From contig NC_084597.1 of NCBI RefSeq assembly GCF_033807715.1, forward strand, positions 7,514,166 to 7,578,165: a DNA stretch of 64,000 nucleotides, given 5' to 3'. The DNA is from Cololabis saira. Taxonomy: Eukaryota > Chordata > Actinopteri > Beloniformes > Belonidae. The notes beneath the pieces were generated by a model. The model worked only from the letters and a program-made list of their open reading frames with translations. It did not search any database and was not told the DNA's origin. A program made the translations under genes and the position numbers. Shown here piece after piece: positions 33,001 to 44,938 of the stretch. The first letter of the stretch is position 1, and the number at the start of each line of letters is the position of its first letter.

Positions 33001-34776
33001 GACGTTTGAATCAGGAAGCGGGAGTCAGCGCGAGAGCGACTGGCGGCTCGCGGCAATTTTATTATAAAAAAAGGACAACCAATCAGAAGAAGGGGCGGGG
33101 CTAATTCAGGCCAATGAAGTTCAAGGACTCCATAAAGAATCTGATGACACCACCCACGACTCTCTATGTCAAACCATTCAAAAGTTATAGCAGAAAATCG
33201 GGACAACCAATCAGAAGAAGGGGCGGGGCTAATTAAGGCCAACTAAGCTTAAGGACTCATTACAGAATCCCATGACACCACCCACGACTTCCTATGTCAA
33301 ACCATTCAAAAGTTATGGCAGATAAAAGTATTCTAGGGGGGGCTGTTGAGCCGTTAGGCCACGCCCATTAATGCAAACCAAGAAATATCACATTTATCGC
33401 CAAGTCTGTCTTGCATGCAAAATTTGGTGACTTTTGGAGAACTATCAAATATGGACCAATCACATGAAGGGGGGGGCGCGCCTTTTGGCGTCTAGCGTCG
33501 CCACGGTAACACTTTTGAAAGAGAAAAGTAATGCGTGGTGTCGCAGGATGTAGATGCACATTTTGATGTATAACACACCTGGGTGCACGTTACGGTTCGG
33601 GCTGAATTAACTGCCGAAGGAATGGCATAAATTTCGCCAAAATTACACAATTTATTCAAAATGGCCGACATCCTGTTCGGTTTCGGCCATGGCTCCAAGA
33701 GACTTTTCTTTAAGTTGTGCCATGATACAGGTGTGTAGCGATTCTCGTGCATGTACGTCAAACCGTATTGTGGGGCTTGAGGCACAAAGTTTTCCGGGGG
33801 GCGCTGTTGAGCCATTTTGCCACGCCCATTAATGCAAACCATGAAATATCAAATTTATCTCCAGGCCTGGCTTGCGTGCCAAATTTGGTGCCTTTTGGGG
33901 AACTATCAAATATGGACCAATCAGATGAAGGGGGGGTGCGCTTGTTGGTGTCTAGCGTCGCCACGGTAACACTTTTCAAAGAGAAAAGTAATGCGTGTAG
34001 TCGCAGGATGGAGACGCACATTTTGATGTATAACACATCTGGGTTCACGATACGGTTCGGGCTGAATTAACTCTCGAAGGAATGGCATATATTGCTCCAA
34101 AATTACGCAATTAATTCAGAATGTTCAAAATGGCCGACTTCCTGTTCGGTTTCGGCCATGGCGCCAAGAGACTTTTCTTTTAGTTGCGACATAATACAGG
34201 AGTGTACCGATTTTCATTCATGTACGTCAAACCGTATTATGGGGCTTGAGGCACAAAGTTTTTTCTGTCGAACCAATCAGATGAAGGGTGGGCGCGCTTT
34301 TTGGCGTCTAGCGCCGCCACGGTAACGCTTTTGAAAGAGAAAAGTAATGCGTGTTGTCGCAGGATGGAGACGCACATTTTGATGTATAACACACTTGGGG
34401 GCACGTTACGGTTCGGGCTGAATTAACTTTCGAAGGAATGGCATAAATTTCGCCAAAATGACACGACTAATTCAAAATGGCCGACTTCCTGTTCGGTTTC
34501 GGGCATGACGCCAAGAGACTTTTCTTTCAGTTGCGCCATGATACAGGTGTGTACCGATTTTCGTGCATGTACGTCAAACCGTATCGTGGGGCTTGAGGCA
34601 CAAAGTTTTCAAGGGGGCGCTGTTGAGCCATTTTGCCACGCCCATTAATGCAAACCATTAAATATCAAATTTTTCGCCAGGCCTGACTAGGGTGCAAAAT
34701 TTGGTGACTTTTTGGGCACGTTTAGGGGGGCAAAAAGGCCCTCCTTTCGTCAGAAAAATAATAATAATAATAATAA

Positions 34777-34950
34777 TAACGCGAAGAATTCCTACAGATA
34801 CAATAGGGCCTTCGCACTGAAGGTGCTCGGGCCCTAATAAAAATTCCTGCAAATACAATAGGGCCTTCGCACTGCAAGTGCTCGGGCCCTAATAAGAAAA
34901 ATTCCTGCAAATACAATAGGGCCTTCGCACTGAAGGTGCTCGGGCCCTAA
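34777..34950 (+). repeat. Three tandem 3' termini of the hairpin-ended repeat
   Basis: The 3' terminal segment (AATTCCT...ACAATAGGGCC, hairpin, GGGCCCTAA) occurs three times in a row, at about 55-bp spacing. The inner stem differs: GCAC-TGAAG-GTGC, GCACT-GCA-AGTGC, GCAC-TGAAG-GTGC. Repeated 3' ends are seen in rolling-circle elements when termination is skipped or ends are re-captured (inference). Confidence 0.85.
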
Positions 34951-35150
34951 ATATATAAGAGATAAAATAAAATGTATAGACAATAAAATGAAATGTAGAC
35001 CAGAAATGTACAAAATGAGGTTTAAAGTGCCGGGTGAGTCTGTACAAAAGGGACTTAGGACTCCAGGACTCTTATCAGAGCGCGTCCCAGACACAGCTCC
35101 GTGTACAGCTGGAGTTCACTACTGTTAGTTTACTGATAGTTATTTGAAAC
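34951..35150 (-). other. Possible LINE 3' UTR, antisense, right flank of the array
   Basis: Low-complexity AAAATGTATAGACAATAAAA-type sequence, then TTTAAAGTGCCGGGTGAG. It could be the continuation of the antisense LINE tail at 22204-22300, which would place the array inside one LINE 3' UTR. Not proven. Confidence 0.3.
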
Positions 35151-35318
35151 ATGTCTGAATATTTGTCAAATTCTGAGGTTGTGGACGACGACTTTGAATA
35201 TGATGGACGTCCTTACCGTTTTGAGCCAGAGTATACGTTAGCAAAGTCTAGCTGTACCTGTCCGGGACGCGCGCACAGAGATGACGTCATGAGGTCAGAG
35301 GTCTTGTTTACAAACTGA
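35151..35318 (+). pseudogene. 55-residue frame, P2X7-tail-like peptide start
   Basis: The frame begins MSEYLSNSEVVDDDFEYDG and contains PYRFEPEYT, then ends in a stop. Acidic starts followed by PYxFEP occur in the many fish 'P2X purinoceptor 7-like' proteins that are spread with transposons. The cysteine-rich domain that should follow is missing; only SSCTCPGRAH is seen. It lies about 340 bp before a TTAA-type terminus (35663), so it may be part of a truncated Kolobok-like element. The link is from memory of the motif and is weak. Confidence 0.4.
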
Positions 35319-35601
35319 TTTATTTGTTACACACACAGCCCCGGATGTAGACAACAGGTCCTGGAAGCAGATCTAGTGATTCATAAAAGAAATGAAGAGT
35401 TTCGCGGCAATCATGTGTTATTTAGACGCTGCATCGCCTGTGTCCCGCTGTGCCCCGTTCACTACCGTTATATGGAGAAGCGGCTCGCACAAAACTCCTA
35501 ATATCTTCCGAAGGACTCCAAATGACACCAAACTTGCCTGAGTATACGACCAGAAAAAATGCCAGAAATAAGGTCCAGGTTGTAAAAAAACGAACTTTCC
35601 C

Positions 35602-35659
35602 TTTAAAACGTATACAAATTTTTTTCATAAATCCTGCCTCAATCCTGCCTCATGCTCCT
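35602..35659 (-). mobile_element. TTAA-type MITE end, fragment
   Basis: TTCATAAATCCTGCCTC...GCCTCATGCTCCT followed by TTAA at 35660-35663. It matches the terminal 60 bp of the TTAA MITEs. The rest of the MITE is not present; upstream sequence is different. Confidence 0.7.
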
Positions 35660-35663
35660 TTAA

Positions 35664-36475
35664 TGCTACTCGCTTTGTTTCACCTAATGTGAAAGAGTTG
35701 ATGGAAACGAGTGCTTGTTTAAAACTGTTTAAACTGTTATTTAAACTTTTTTTTGTAATGGAATAGCTGTGATTGATTTAGTGAATTTGTCAATCCAGAC
35801 CAGTCCTGAAGAGCGAGCTGGAGGAAACAGCCGATGATGGAGAACCTCTGGTTTCAAAAAAGATGTATTTTGTCAGCTGTACTTTAGTCTGCGGTAAAGT
35901 ATAAACTGAAACAATCATGAACTGTAACGTAAGAAGAGTCTGAGCCTAAAGGTGATGCAGAGAAGACGGGAAGGAAAAATGGAAAGAGTCAAGAGAGGAG
36001 GCTCCTGAGTGATGGCTCAATAAGATCTCCACATTGTGCAAACGTCAGCAGCGACGGTCCACCGTGGACACGCTGATGGAGCCAGACAGAGGGAAAATCC
36101 TCCCAGATTTCTCCTCAGAGTCCAGCTGAACGCCAGTTCAATTCACACCGTCTAAAGTGGAGCAATAAAGCGGATCGCTGCGGGACGATATGATTGCTTT
36201 TCTCACTCTGTGGAAATGCTGAATCAGAAAATGAGTTCCGGGCAATTACACGGGCCTCCGGCAACAAGGGACGAGCCGCCGAACCAGAGATCGACCGCCA
36301 ATCAGAGGAGAGACAAATCCGTGTAATTGCTCCAACAACTCATGGAGGAGGAAATACTGTTGACTTTTTCTATGTTTACTTCTTTTAAAGGTGCAGTTTA
36401 TTAGTTTTCTGTCCATGACCCTGTGATTGACTGGACAGATGGTCTTTTTTTGTACGTTTTTTTCACTTGTACAGT
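35664..36475. other. Unassigned stretch
   Basis: No recognised repeat or gene. Confidence 0.3.
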
Positions 36476-36481
36476 GAATTT

Positions 36482-37345
36482 TACGACGGAGTATTAGGGC
36501 CAAACAAAAAAACAAAAAAAGGAAATTACGAGAATAAAGTCATAATGTAAGGAGAATAAAGTCGTAAAATTACGAGAATAAAGTCATAAAATTACGAGAA
36601 TAAAGTCATAATGTAAGGAGAATAAAGTCGTAAAATTACGAGAATAAAGTCATAAAATTACGAGAATAAAGTCGTAAAATTACGAGAATAAAGTCATAAA
36701 ATTACGAGAATAAAGTCATAATATTACGAGAATAAAGTCGTAAAATTACGAGAATAAAGTCATAATATTACGAGAATAAAGTCGTAAAATTACGAAAATA
36801 AAGTCATAATATTACGAGAATAAAGTCATAATGTAATGAGAATAAAGTCGTAAAATTACGAGAATAAAGTCATAATATTACGAGAATAAAGTCATAATAT
36901 TACGAGAATAAAGTCTTAATATATTAAAAATATATATAAATATATATAAATATATAAATATAACTTCACAAGATGCTCAATATTCCTCATTTTAACACAG
37001 GGAGAAGAAGCTCTTCCTGTTAGAGTTCTAATAAATTATATTCTCATAATATTACGACTTTATTCTCGCAACATTACAACTTTATTCTCGTAATATTACG
37101 ACTTTATTCTCATAATATCACGACTTTATTCTATTACGACTTCATTCTCGCAACATTACGACTTTATTCTCGTAATATTACGACTTTATTCTCATAATAT
37201 CACGACTTTATTCTATTACGACTTTATTCTTGCAACATTACGACTTTATTCTCGTAATTTTACGACTTTATTCTCATTATATTATGACTTTATTCTCGTA
37301 ATTTCCATTTTTTTTGTCTTAGTTTGGCCCTAATACTCCGTCGTA
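36482..37345. mobile_element. Foldback element, copy 2
   Basis: Ends TACGACGGAGTATTAGGGCC and GGCCCTAATACTCCGTCGTA. The left arm is about 19 units of a 22-bp repeat (ATTACGAGAATAAAGTCATA type), the centre matches copy 1, and the right arm has inverted units. The hexamer GAATTT flanks both ends (36476-36481 and 37346-37351). It is longer than copy 1 mainly because the left arm has more repeat units. Confidence 0.9.
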
Positions 37346-37351
37346 GAATTT

Positions 37352-38668
37352 AGTAATGCATCGTGTTCAAATAGTTTTGAAACTCAGCATAAGTAATACC
37401 TATGTAAGTAACATCTCTCCTCTGTTTGTGCTACAGAAAAGAGCAGTGAGAGTCATTCACAGGGTCGGCTTCAGAGAACCATCAAACAGATTATTTATTT
37501 TGGCAGGTTTGTTAAAAATAGCGGATATAGTTGAACTTCAAACTTTAAAAATAATGTTTAAAGCAAAAAACAGATCGTTACCAGAACAGTTACAAAATTT
37601 GTTCAGATTGGAGGATGAGGACAACAGACTTAAACTTGATTTCAAACATACTTTTGCAAGGCTAAACATAAAACAAATGTGTATTTCTGTTACAGGTGTA
37701 AAAATATGGCATGGACAAAGCAAGGAACTGAAAAGTTTGTATCAGCTTAAGAAAATGTTTAAAAAAGAAAAGATAAGTGCCTACAAAAAAGAAGAAGGAA
37801 AAGAGAAAAAAATGGATAGAAGAGTGGTATTTTTGTTTGTTTTCTTGTTATAAATGTGTGTATAGATCAGGGGTCGGCAACCCGCGGCTCCAGAGCCGCA
37901 TGCGGCTCTTTAGCGCCGCCCTAGTGGCTCCTGGAGCTTTTTCAAAAATGTTTGACCTTTTTTTTCCTTTTTTTTATTTCTTTTTTTTCCTTTTTTTCCT
38001 TTTTTTCCTCTTTTTTCTCTTTTTCTTCTTATTTTTTCCTTTTTTTTGCTTTTTTTTTCTTCTTTTTTCCTTTTTTTCTCTTTTTTTCTTCCGGAAAAGA
38101 CATCACCAACACACTCCTTTCCTTTTTAATCTCGACATTTCGACTTTTTTTGTCTAAATTTTGACTTTTTTCTCAACATTTTGACTTTTTTCTCAACATT
38201 TCAACTTTTTTCTCGAGATTGTACTTCAACATTAATCTCGACATTTCAACTTTTTTCTCAACATTTCGACTTTTTTCTCTAAATTTTGACTTTTTTCTCG
38301 ATGTGCATAATGAAAAAAAAAATCTTCCCCCAGTTATAACTAATATAGAAACATGCAGCATGTGTTTCCCTTCATTCTAAGGCTTATACAAGACTTTTCA
38401 TTTTTTGCGGCTCCAGACATATTTGTTTTTTGTGTTTTTGGTTCAATATGGCTCTAAAACATTTTGGGTTGCCGACCCCTGGTATAGATAGATTGGTGTT
38501 CAGTAAGTCAACGTAATTGTATTAACAGAGAGGGGCAGGTATTATAAGTTTTCTTCTTCCTGCTCCTTTTCTTTCATGGTGATAATGTGTACTTCATGGA
38601 ATTTTGTACAACATTATTAAGACGATATACCATAAATGGAATAAATGAAATGAAATGAAATGAAATTT
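37352..38668 (+). pseudogene. LINE 3' fragment (family C), split by a hAT MITE
   Basis: The frame 37356-37853 has NISPLFVLQKRAVRVIHRVG, LQTLKIMFKAKNRSLPEQL and MCISVTGVKIWHG, the terminal RT blocks of an L2/CR1-type LINE. The frame is open but lacks the catalytic box. The 3' UTR continues after the MITE (37868-38481) and ends in a (GAAAT)n tail at about 38668. 5'-truncated next to the foldback element. Confidence 0.85.
37868..38481 (+). mobile_element. hAT MITE, CAGGGGTCGGCAACCC family, copy C
   Basis: Complete ends, with a perfect 8-bp duplication GTATAGAT at 37860-37867 and 38482-38489. Internal T-rich and 20-bp-unit block as in copy A. It lies in the LINE 3' UTR. Confidence 0.95.
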
Positions 38669-39421
38669 GAGTCAAAGCGGAACATCTGCTGTTTTCCAGA
38701 TAACAACACTTCTGCTGGACCTCCGCTCTGCATTCCTGCATAAGCAGACGCTTGTAAACAGTTCAAGCATTGAGATGCATCTCAGACAGTGATTTCATTC
38801 AGGCCCCTTTTTGCAAATATCTCCATTTGGTCTTAAAAGTTTTATACGTGACAACCCTCATCCTCAATCTTTAAAGCTCTTAATTAATGGACTGTTTGAT
38901 GAAAGCCCCGACGGTGCGGCCAAATATAGGAATGCATATGAGGCTGAGTGGGTTTTTATTGCTCAGATATGCAATCACGGCTACTTTAGAAGCTGCTCGG
39001 ACTCTATATCATAAACATCTCGCTGTATTACAAAGCGATAAACATGATTCACGCCCAGCGCGGAAAAGTGCACGACAAATGCAGAGTGAACCCTTATTGC
39101 AGAGCGCGAGCCCTCTCGGTTGCATTTGCACAGTTCACTGCAGATCAACCTCTAATGGATTTCAAATATGTAGGACGGTTATGTAACTGCACAGCACCAT
39201 TTTAGGATGATGCATCAGGCCACATTCACAAGTTAAATTGTGCTAATTAAAAAACTCTGGCTGATACAGAAGAGAACCCAGGGGTAGAAAACGGGGATAA
39301 ATGTTTTATGTCAAGAGACCAACAAACTTTAGATAAATTGAAGCAAACTTGTATGTTGTTATGTAAAGTACAGGTATTGATTAAAATCATCCCCAGTATG
39401 TGCTACTACTGAAGTATCATA
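38669..39421. other. Unassigned, apparently unique sequence
   Basis: No repeat ends and no low-complexity run. It holds words such as TGCATATGAGG, GATATGCAATCACGG and TAATTAA. A candidate for conserved non-coding DNA, but this cannot be judged here. Confidence 0.3.
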
Positions 39422-39429
39422 CTGTAAAT

Positions 39430-40024
39430 CAGGGGTCGGCAACCCGCGGTTCTAGAGCCGCATGCAGCTCTTTAGCGCCGCCCTAGTGGCTCCTGGAGCT
39501 TTTTCAAAAATGTTTGACCTTTTTTTTCCTTTTTTTTTTCTTTTTTTTGTTTTTTCTTCTTTTTTTTGTTTTTTCTGTTTTTATTTCTTTTTTTCTTCTT
39601 TTTTTCTTATTTTCCTTTTTTCCCTTTTTTTCTTCCTTTTTCCTTTTTTTCTTTTTTTTTCCTTTTTTTCTTTTTTTCTCTTAATTTTTTCTTTTTTTCT
39701 CTTTTTATTTCTTCTTTTCTTCTTTTTTTCTTCTTTTCCTTTTTCTCTTTGTTTCTTCCTTTTTCCTTTCCTTTTTAATCTCGACATTTCGACTTTTTTT
39801 CTCGACATTTCAACTTTTTTCTCAACATTTTGACTTTTTTCTCGAAGTGCATAATGAAAAAAAAATCTTCCCCCAGATATAACTAATATAGATACATGCA
39901 GCATGTGTTGTCTTCATTCTAAGGCTGATACAAGACTTTTCATTCTTTGCGGCTCCAGACATATTCGTTTTTTGTGTTTTTGGTCCAATATGGCTCTTTC
40001 AACATTTTGGGTTGCAGACCCCGG
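39430..40024 (+). mobile_element. hAT MITE, CAGGGGTCGGCAACCC family, copy D
   Basis: The left end is intact and the right end has one change (CCCCGG for CCCCTG). The flanking octamers CTGTAAAT and CTGTAGAT match at 7 of 8. The central T-rich block is longer than in the other copies. Confidence 0.9.
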
Positions 40025-40188
40025 CTGTAGATAGTGTGGCCAAGCTAGCCGAGCATTGATAAACTGGAGGCAGTGGTGGGTTTTATTTAATATGGCAAGA
40101 TAGATTTATTATTTCATAATTCTTAGTCGCAAGAATTGACAGCCAGGAGAAAAAAAAAAACCCCCAACTCCAAATCTAATCAGTCAGT

Positions 40189-40365
40189 AGGAGCTTGAGG
40201 CTTCTTTTAAGAAATGAGACTCTCTAGCGCCACCCTTCACCACGACGGCCGTTGGGGGTACTGCAGCCAACAGTGAAGCCGGCACGGGAGAACGGGGAGA
40301 ACATGCATGCAGCGTCATGTGACGTCACATCCGCAGGACAGCGCGGGAAATTCCGGCCCAGAATC
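40189..40365 (-). mobile_element. TTAA-type MITE, truncated copy
   Basis: AGGAGCTTGAGG start, then the conserved CTCTCTAGCGCCACCC and GACGTCACATCC blocks. The other half is lost near 40365 and no TTAA remains upstream. Confidence 0.8.
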
Positions 40366-40730
40366 AATTTTACCAAGTCATTTTACCAACTCAACAACCA
40401 AGTCTTTACATCAACATTAAAAGCAGCAAGACACAATTAAACAGTAAATAACAAATAAAATGATAAGAAAAGAGGTAAAATAATAAAAAGCACAAGTTGT
40501 TAAAAAGTAAGGGCAGTAGAAAGTACAGCAGCAGGTACATCTCATTCTTACAATGGCAAGAATTGCGTTTCTATACGGTCAAAACAAAGAGCGGGTCAAA
40601 TACAGTATTACAAAAGTAATGTGTAACAATTTGTACGGTGAATTAAACCAATTTGACAATTCTACGTCACAATGCCTGTTTCCAGGGCTTATCCATCACT
40701 AGTGTAACTGGTTTTATTTATTTTTTATTA
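40366..40730. other. Unassigned AT-rich stretch
   Basis: Nothing recognised. Confidence 0.3.
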
Positions 40731-40738
40731 TTTGTGGA

Positions 40739-41489
40739 CAGAGCTGGGTAGAGTAGCCAAAAATTGTACTCAAGTAAAAAGTACTGTTACTTCAGAATAA
40801 TATGACTCAAGTAGAAGTAAAAAGTAGTCATCCAAATAATTACTTGAGTAAAAGTAAAAAAGTACTTGGTGAAAAAACTACTCAAGTACTGAGTAACTGT
40901 TGAGTAACGTCTGATTTATTTTTTTAACACAACCATTCAAACAGACAAAAGTACAAAATAATCATCTTCAGGCAAATTAAATCAATAAAATAATAAAATA
41001 AATTAAAATTAATAAAAAATATCTTAAATTAAAATAATCTTAAAGTAAATTCAAGTACTTTAATAAATAATAAAATAAATAAAATAACAGAATAAAAAAA
41101 TAAATTAAGCACAAGTAGCACAACAATTCAAGCCTTTGTACTTTTCTTTTTTAACCAGGCAGAACTAGAACAAACATGAACTCATAGAAACTCTGTGTGT
41201 GTTTGAGTCTGTGTAAATGTGACAAAACATGCAAAAACAAACATTTTTCCCAACGAATCACTCAGTGATGTCATGAGATTGACCCGTACGCGGATAAAAG
41301 GGATAAAAGAAAAGTAACAGCTCAACGTAGCCTAATGTAGTGGAGTAAGAGGAACAGTTTCTTCTTCACAAATCTACTCAAGTAAAAGTAAAAAGTATAG
41401 AAATTCAAAACTACTCCTAAAAGTACAACATTTCCCAAAACTTACTCAAGTAAATGTAACGGAGTAAATGTAACTCGTTACCACCTCTG
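40739..41489. mobile_element. Tol2-like hAT MITE, second family (CAGAGCTGGGTAG / ACCACCTCTG)
   Basis: Begins CAGAGCTGGGTAGAG and ends GTTACCACCTCTG. The subterminal sequence is full of ACTCAAGTAAAAGTA words. The flanking octamers TTTGTGGA and CTCGTGGA match at 6 of 8, so it is an older copy. The middle is AT-rich and non-coding. Confidence 0.78.
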
Positions 41490-41497
41490 CTCGTGGA

Positions 41498-41860
41498 GGT
41501 GTGAGCCCGGTCTTCCTCAGATCTGCCGCTCACCAGGATGTTGCTGCTCCACTTCTTCTCTGTAAACAGACTTGTCGTCGTTAGCGACGAGGCCGACAGG
41601 CAAACTTTATGACGTAGTTAGTGTTGAAACTATAGCCGCGCAGTCATGCATCTGCAGCACGAACGGTACACACCCTTGCCATGATCCCGTGCTCACTGTG
41701 ATTGATCCACGATGAGGAAACAGCTGGAGCTGAGGTCGGGATGATCCCCACATAAGTGCTCCTGGTTTCCAGGTGAATCAGCCAAGGTGGAGCAAACTGG
41801 AAATCCTCCATATTCTGGTTCCTCCTGAAAACTGGGAGGCGTAACCTGATGTAATCAATT
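41498..41860. other. Unassigned stretch
   Basis: Nothing recognised. Confidence 0.3.
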
Positions 41861-41865
41861 AGGCC

Positions 41866-42530
41866 TGCGTTGAAAAAAATCGATTTTCTGATTCTAAATC
41901 GATTCTCTTTTCAATCGATTTGTATGTCTAAAGATCGATTTTTTTTATTTTTTTTTTATTAAATTCTTTTTTTTTTTTTTTCATCATTACATTTTTGCCT
42001 GGTGAACTTTAGTCCCAGTAGTTTTGAAAACTCCTGAACTAAATTAACTTTTGTTTAGAGAAAATGCTGGACATTTCAGCTTAAATTTCTAAATGTTATA
42101 TTAGTTCAATGAAGTTCATATTATCTATATTTACTATAGCTTGTTTGGTTTCTCTGTTATCGGACACGGTTTGTCATGAAATACCTGAAAAATGCCGGTG
42201 CTTCATGTCCAGCTGTGTCTGGTGACAGAATAAATCAGACAAGCTAAAATAATTAGTTTACTGCTTGAGCTGTTGCAATTTCTTTCTTTTTTGTACTTTA
42301 AATGGATATTGAAATGCCTATTTGAGTTATTTATTTCTTGGTTATTTCACAATAATTATTGTGAAATTATTATTTCATTAGTTATTTTACAGTCATATAA
42401 TCCAGGCAACACTAACCCAAATCAATATCGAATCGAATTGGATCGGATCAAATCAAATGGTGATAATCGATTCTGAATCTTAAGAATCGGAATCGAATTG
42501 ATTCTTGACATTTGAATCGATCCCCAGCTC
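41866..42530. mobile_element. Decayed MITE with ATCGATT-rich ends
   Basis: The left side has several AATCGATTTT / AAATCGATTC words; the right side has inverted GAATCGAATTG / AATCGATCCCCAGC. This is inverted-repeat organisation, but exact ends and a target duplication are not readable. Confidence 0.5.
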
Positions 42531-42535
42531 TATAA

Positions 42536-44215
42536 TCAATCCATCCTGCAGAAAAGAGCAATGAGAATTACACACAACGCAGGTTACCAGGATCACACCA
42601 ATCAATTATTTCTACAATCCAAATCACTAACATTTCTGGATCTTGTCAGTTTCAATACAGCACAACTAATGTTCAAAGCAAAGAATAATTAATTACCGGG
42701 ACATTTACATATTACCGGGATCTTCTTTGAAAGAGAGGGAGCTAAAACCTCAGGGGTCAGTTTAATTTGAAAGTTCTCAACAGACGCACAAACACTGAAG
42801 AGTTTCTGTATTATATATGTATATATATATATTACTATATATTATATATGTATATATATATATTACTATATATTATATATGTCGACCTGCGGATGAAACT
42901 GTGGAACAGCCTGAACATGGAGATAAAACAAAGTCAAAACATATCACAATTAAAAAAATAAACAAATACTAAAATAAAAAATAAATAATAAATAATAATA
43001 AATAATAATAAATAAAAAAATAAATATTCAAAATACACATGCGAATAAACATGTAGACATTTACATTTATTAATATATGTAGATACATAGATGTATATTA
43101 TGGATATAGATATGTTATATGTAGGTATGTATATGGATATATTGAGTTGTATTATACGTACAGTATTTGTGTATCTATATCTCTATTAATATATATTGAT
43201 TTATAGTTATATGTAAATATGTCGATATATAGATTTATAGTAATTTTTATTGGAGGTAAATATATGAACCAGTGTATATAGCATATCTACTCTTATATAC
43301 TGTAGTTATTCAAGTATATTGTTATATCATTGCTGTCTATTGTTCTCTATTATATTGTAGTATTATTGTAAAGTAATGATAATGTAATACCATGCATTAT
43401 AATTACTTATATTATTACATACATACATAGTAGCACAACTTAATGATTGCTTTGATTTGCTTTGATTTTGACTATATTTATATATACATATAACTGAGTA
43501 TTATATCACCGTATAGACCAGGGGTCGGCAACCCGCGGCTCTAGAGCCACATGCGGCTCTTTAGCGCCGCCCTAGTGGCTCCTGGAGCTTTTTCAAAAAT
43601 GTTTTAGCCTTTTTTCGTTCTTTTTTTTCTCGTTTTCCTTTTTTTCTCTTCTTTTTTCTTTTTTTCCTTTTTTTCTCTTTTTTCTTCCTTTTTCTCCACA
43701 TTTCGACTTTTTTCTCGTCATTTTGACTTTTTCCTCGACATTTCGACTTTTTTCTCAACATTTCGACTTTTTTCTCGAGATTGTACTTCAACATTAATCT
43801 CGATATTTCGACTTTTTTCTGGACATTTCGACTTTTTTCTTGAAATTTTGACTTTTTTCTCGACATTTCGACTTTTTTTCTCAACATTTCGACTTTTTTC
43901 TCGACATTTCGACTTTTTTCTCAACATTTCGACTTTTCGCCTTTAGCCATTTGCCTTCATTCTAAGGCTTATACAAGACGTTTCATTTTTTGCGGCTCCA
44001 GACATATTTGTTTTTTGTGTTTTTGGTTCCAATATGGCTCTTTCAACATTTTGGGTTGCCGACCCCTGGTATAGACAGTTATAAAAGACAGTTAAAACAG
44101 TTATTAAAGTAGGGATGGGTGTTTTACAAGTAAGCTTATTGAAACTCGTCTTGTTATATGTATGGAAGATTTTTTATCATGCATGTTCGAAATAAAATCT
44201 TCAAATCAAAAATCA
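42536..44215 (+). pseudogene. LINE 3' fragment (family D), with inserted microsatellite and MITE
   Basis: ATCCTGCAGAAAAGAGCAATG encodes the ILQKRAMRI block, followed by LFLQSKSLTF and LMFKAKNN, then a stop. RMKLWNSLNMEI appears after a TATATG microsatellite (about 42805-42880), so the repeat grew inside the old coding region. The 3' UTR is AT-rich and is interrupted by the hAT MITE at 43519-44068. The tail is GAAATAAAATC followed by (AAATC)n at about 44215. Confidence 0.72.
43519..44068 (+). mobile_element. hAT MITE, CAGGGGTCGGCAACCC family, copy E
   Basis: Complete ends, with a perfect duplication GTATAGAC at 43511-43518 and 44069-44076. It has a well-kept run of 20-bp units at 43700-43940. 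Confidence 0.95.
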
Positions 44216-44764
44216 AATCAAATCCAGGAACATCCAGATGTCGTTCTGGTGCTGGTCTCCTGATGGTGGAGTAAAAACCCCTGCTAGACCCACATCCCTC
44301 CATCCTGCACCTCCTTTTGTTTCCCCCCCGCCCCGGCTGACGTAGAAAGTGATGACTCTCTTGTTTCCAGAGTGATGTTTCCCTCTGGTGACGATTAAAT
44401 CTGCGTCCCGGCCGCGCCGACGTGTCACCATCAAAGCAGCGGCAGACATCCCATCCTCAAGGTTACAACCCCTGTTCCTGTATTCTCCTACCCCAGCACT
44501 CCTAACCACATGAAACACGGAGGCACATAAATCAGGCGGTACGTATGAATGCATCTATTGCGTTTTATTGATCGTCACTGATTTGTGTTTCAGATTACGC
44601 TGTGAAGCAGAACACGGGATTGTTCTTCTCCAGTTTATTTTTTATTTTCAGGTGATTGCACAAGCACGCTGCTGTAAACACATCACGGGGTCACAGCTCT
44701 CTCAACTCTGGCTGGAATATCGGGATATAATGATTAACAATAACACACATGTGCACTTAAGTTT
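44216..44764. other. Unassigned stretch
   Basis: Nothing recognised. A 113-codon minus-strand frame (44213-44554) has no familiar motif. Confidence 0.3.
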
Positions 44765-44937
44765 TGATTGATTGATTGATATATTTTATTTCAAACAGAA
44801 CAACAAGAACAACAAATCAATAACATAAAAAAGAACAATCACTAAATAATAAATGTACCATCGTAAACAAAGTAGACGAGAATTAATAAATATAATAGCA
44901 AACATGTTACGCTGGAAAAAGGATTAGGAAGCCTCCT
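44765..44937 (-). repeat. LINE 3' end, antisense, (ATTG)n tail
   Basis: TTGATTGATTGATTGATATATTTTATTTC is the inverse of a GAAATAAAATATATCAATC tail. Only the UTR is present. Confidence 0.6.
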
Positions 44938-44938
44938 T

